A stretch of DNA of 8,128 nucleotides, taken from positions 1-8,128 of the forward strand of contig JBFFUJ010000109.1 in NCBI GenBank assembly GCA_041571375.1, read 5' to 3'. The position numbers were made by a program, and so were the translations under genes. How positions within the stretch are numbered: the first letter of the stretch is position 1; every line of letters begins with the position of its first letter. Shown here one piece after another: positions 6,505 to 8,128 of the stretch. This DNA is from CALKKN01 sp041571375 (GTDB lineage: Bacteria > Pseudomonadota > Gammaproteobacteria > Xanthomonadales > SZUA-36). The notes under the pieces are model-generated. The model had not been told where the DNA came from. It saw nothing but the letters and a program-made list of their open reading frames with translations, and did no database searches.

Positions 6505-7410
6505 GTGCCGCAGGGCTTCGAGGACAAGGTCGCCCTGGTCACGGGGGCCGGCAAGGGACTGGGCCGCACCTATGCCCTGCTGCTGGCCGCCCTCGGCGCC
6601 CGCGTCGTCGTGAACAATCGTCGGCAAGGGAGCGACGAGCCCTCGTCGGCCGATGCCACCGTGAAAGCCATTAACGCGGCCGGCGGCACGGCCGTGGCCG
6701 AATACAGTGACGTGACCGCGCCGGGCGCCGGCCAGGCGCTGCTCGATGCCGCGCTGGACAGCTGGGGCCGGCTCGATATCGTGATCGCGAACGCCGGCGT
6801 GTCAGAAGGCAGGAGCTTTCACAAGCAGTCGATGGAGGCGTTCCGACGCACGTTCGAAATCAATCTCTTCGGCACGGCCGCCGTCGTTCATCCCGCATTC
6901 CGACACATGTACGAACGCCACTCCGGCTGCATCCTGCTCAGCACTTCCGTCGCAGGGCTTTACGGCGAGCACGGACTGCCGGCCTACTCCTCGTCCAAGG
7001 CCGCCCTGCTCGGCCTGATGCACTCGCTCAGCCAGGAAGGCGCGCCGCACGGCATCCGCGTCAATGCGCTGGCGCCCTATGCCGCCACGCAGATGACGGC
7101 GGGCGGGCTGAACGATGAACTCCGGCAAATCCTGCGCCCCGACGACGTCGCGCCGGTGGCGGCCTGGCTGGTCAGCGATGCCTGCGACCTCAGCGGCGAA
7201 ATCGTGATTTCAGGCGGTGGCAAGCTGACCCGGGCACGCATGATGGAGGCCGCGGGCCGGCGGTTGCGACGGTCGAGCGATGGCAATAACGTCGAAATGA
7301 ACCTCGAGGACTGGCAAGAGATTGCCGCACAACCGCTCGACCGGAGTTATCCGGGAGCACTGGCGCAGTTCCACGCGTTCATTGCCGACATCGGAAAGGG
7401 CAGGACCTGA
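6505..7410 (+). CDS. Short-chain dehydrogenase, (3R)-hydroxyacyl-CoA dehydrogenase (MFE-2) type
   Basis: A 301-residue NAD(P)-dependent dehydrogenase. Cofactor motif TGAGKGLG (13-20), NAG (96-98) and the full catalytic tetrad N120, S148, Y161 and K165 (YSSSK) are present. The TGAGKGLGRTYA start, the STSVAGLYG segment and the roughly 70-residue extension after the SDR core, ending in a LEDWQEI...SYPGALAQ stretch, resemble the dehydrogenase domain of peroxisomal multifunctional enzyme type 2 rather than FabG (about 245 residues). It would therefore fit oxidation of a 3-hydroxyacyl-CoA during side-chain beta-oxidation. Start: GTG at 6505, 4 bases after the dioxygenase stop, because the fold begins at once (GFEDKVALVTG). 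The frame is open back to 6388 inside the dioxygenase gene, but that part is not protein-like. There is no clear Shine-Dalgarno, so it probably depends on coupling to the upstream gene. No hydratase partner is in the window. Confidence 0.88.
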   Translation: MPQGFEDKVALVTGAGKGLGRTYALLLAALGARVVVNNRRQGSDEPSSADATVKAINAAGGTAVAEYSDVTAPGAGQALLDAALDSWGRLDIVIANAGVSEGRSFHKQSMEAFRRTFEINLFGTAAVVHPAFRHMYERHSGCILLSTSVAGLYGEHGLPAYSSSKAALLGLMHSLSQEGAPHGIRVNALAPYAATQMTAGGLNDELRQILRPDDVAPVAAWLVSDACDLSGEIVISGGGKLTRARMMEAAGRRLRRSSDGNNVEMNLEDWQEIAAQPLDRSYPGALAQFHAFIADIGKGRT

Positions 7411-7425
7411 TCCGGAGCAGCCCCG

Positions 7426-7443
7426 GCCCCGGCCCGCCGGGGC
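7426..7443. terminator. GC-rich hairpin after the SDR gene (possible transcription end)
   Basis: GCCCCGG (7426-7432) and CCGGGGC (7437-7443) form a perfect 7-pair stem with a 4-base loop, 16 bases after the SDR stop. No T run follows on either strand, so it is not a classical intrinsic terminator. It may pause polymerase or protect the 3' end of the operon transcript. Confidence 0.3.
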
Positions 7444-7457
7444 GTGAGCTGAATGAG

Positions 7458-7476
7458 ATTCCGGGCTTTCCGGAAT
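7458..7476. terminator. Second hairpin in the convergent gap
   Basis: ATTCCGG (7458-7464) and CCGGAAT (7470-7476) form a perfect 7-pair stem with a 5-base loop. It sits between two convergent genes, where a two-way terminator is expected, but no T run follows on either strand. The rest of the 139-base gap (7411-7549) shows no gene or further signal. Confidence 0.3.
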
Positions 7477-7549
7477 GCCGGCAGCGCATGGCGTATCGCC
7501 CACGGGGACCTGTCTCTGATGACTGCGTCCCGGCTGGACGGGTACAGGA

Positions 7550-8128
7550 TCACCGCGCGGCGAGGATGCTCTCTGCGACCAGCCGCGCCGACGCCGCGGC
7601 TCCCTCGGTGCCGATGGTTCCCGGCGGCGTGCAGCCATCGCCCACGTTGAAAAGGTTCTCGATCGGTGTCGCCACCGGCATCATGTAGCCGGGCCAGCGG
7701 CGCATCCCCGGCGCCTGACCCCGGTGCCGGGCCCTGACCAGGAATCTTGCGCCGGTCATGGCTCCGGGGAAGTTCTGCTCGAGTTCCCTCAACGTGTTTT
7801 CGGCCTCGGCATCGAGGTTGATCCCCGTCGAGTCACAGGGCGCACCGTAGGCCGTATGAAGGTATCTGCCCGGCGGCGCCAGTGCCGGCGAAATCAGCGA
7901 CGGGATTTCCAGGTAAATCAGGTTGCTCGTGTTACCGAACACCAGGCAGCCGGTGAACCCCTCGATCAGCGGCGCATCGGTGACAAAACTGTAATGGATG
8001 ATTGGGGCGGCGTGGGACCTGGTGCGGAGACGCTGCAGGTAGCCTTCATCGAAACAGGACGCGCCCCCCGCGAGCTCTACGGTACGGTCCGGTCCAACGT
8101 TCGAGATGATGAAGTCCGCGGCAATCCG
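7550..8128 (-). CDS. Phytoene desaturase-like FAD-dependent oxidoreductase, C-terminal part, truncated by window edge
   Basis: The last 192 residues of a leftward gene whose start lies beyond base 8128; the frame is open to the edge and ends at TGA (7552-7550). Seen: ADFIISNVGPDRTV near the fragment's beginning (4-17), the usual segment of CrtI-like proteins just after the FAD-facing strand, and near the end NLFNVGDGCTPPGTIGTEGA (157-176), the C-terminal FAD-binding signature with the Gly-Asp that contacts the flavin. The N-terminal dinucleotide-binding GxGxxG is outside the window. CrtI-like enzymes desaturate, saturate or isomerise polyenes; relatives include retinol saturase and many uncharacterised oxidoreductases, so the reaction is open. 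It converges on the operon that carries the carotenoid oxygenase, and a shared polyene-like substrate is an attractive but unproven link. Confidence 0.85.
   Translation of the reverse strand, partial: RIAADFIISNVGPDRTVELAGGASCFDEGYLQRLRTRSHAAPIIHYSFVTDAPLIEGFTGCLVFGNTSNLIYLEIPSLISPALAPPGRYLHTAYGAPCDSTGINLDAEAENTLRELEQNFPGAMTGARFLVRARHRGQAPGMRRWPGYMMPVATPIENLFNVGDGCTPPGTIGTEGAAASARLVAESILAAR

Noticed and set aside
5028..6569. Long open frame on the minus strand (513 codons) opposite the carotenoid oxygenase
   Set aside because: It mirrors the dioxygenase gene almost end to end in GC-rich DNA, has no recognisable motif, and the plus-strand protein has all family histidines.
1..8128. tRNA, rRNA, CRISPR array, insertion sequence or large repeats
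   Set aside because: No repeat units, cloverleaf-like segments, transposase motifs or terminal inverted repeats were seen when reading both strands; small RNAs cannot be excluded by eye.

Overview
This GC-rich window looks like an accessory catabolic gene cluster from a free-living bacterium. A proteobacterium seems most likely, because the large ligase resembles proteobacterial feruloyl-CoA synthases, but several families here are also common in mycobacteria, so the taxonomy is a guess. All functions are read from motifs by eye; no search was run.

Layout: the start of an AMP-forming acid:CoA ligase gene runs leftward out of the window (1-764, minus). A 252-base divergent intergenic region (765-1016) follows, holding promoter-like elements for both sides. 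Then five genes run rightward: an NAD(P)-dependent reductase of the dihydrodipicolinate reductase / 2,4-diaminopentanoate dehydrogenase type (1017-2090), a feruloyl-CoA synthase-like ligase (2242-4179), a DUF1295 / steroid 5-alpha-reductase-like membrane protein (4176-4973), a carotenoid oxygenase family dioxygenase (5025-6500) and a short-chain dehydrogenase of the multifunctional-enzyme-2 (3-hydroxyacyl-CoA dehydrogenase) type (6505-7410). The last four are tightly packed (4-base overlap, 51-base gap, 4-base gap) and are probably one operon; the reductase gene sits 151 bases upstream and may belong to it. At the right edge, the 3' end of a phytoene desaturase-like FAD oxidoreductase gene converges on the operon (7550-8128, minus). 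The convergent gap holds two short perfect hairpins.

How the genes may work together (inference): the dioxygenase would split a carbon-carbon double bond to give aldehydes or ketones. After oxidation to an acid, one or both ligases would make the CoA ester, and the 3-hydroxyacyl-CoA-type SDR would act in side-chain beta-oxidation. The FAD oxidoreductase, the DUF1295 protein and the reductase would handle redox changes on a hydrophobic unsaturated substrate. The dioxygenase looks more like the mycobacterial Rv0654 type than the lignostilbene or isoeugenol type, and it lacks the Tyr/Lys pair those enzymes use to hold a phenolic hydroxyl. The feruloyl-CoA synthase-like ligase also differs in its pocket region. 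The substrate may therefore be an apocarotenoid, terpenoid or another polyene-like compound rather than a lignin phenolic. No RNA gene, CRISPR array, insertion sequence or regulator gene was seen.
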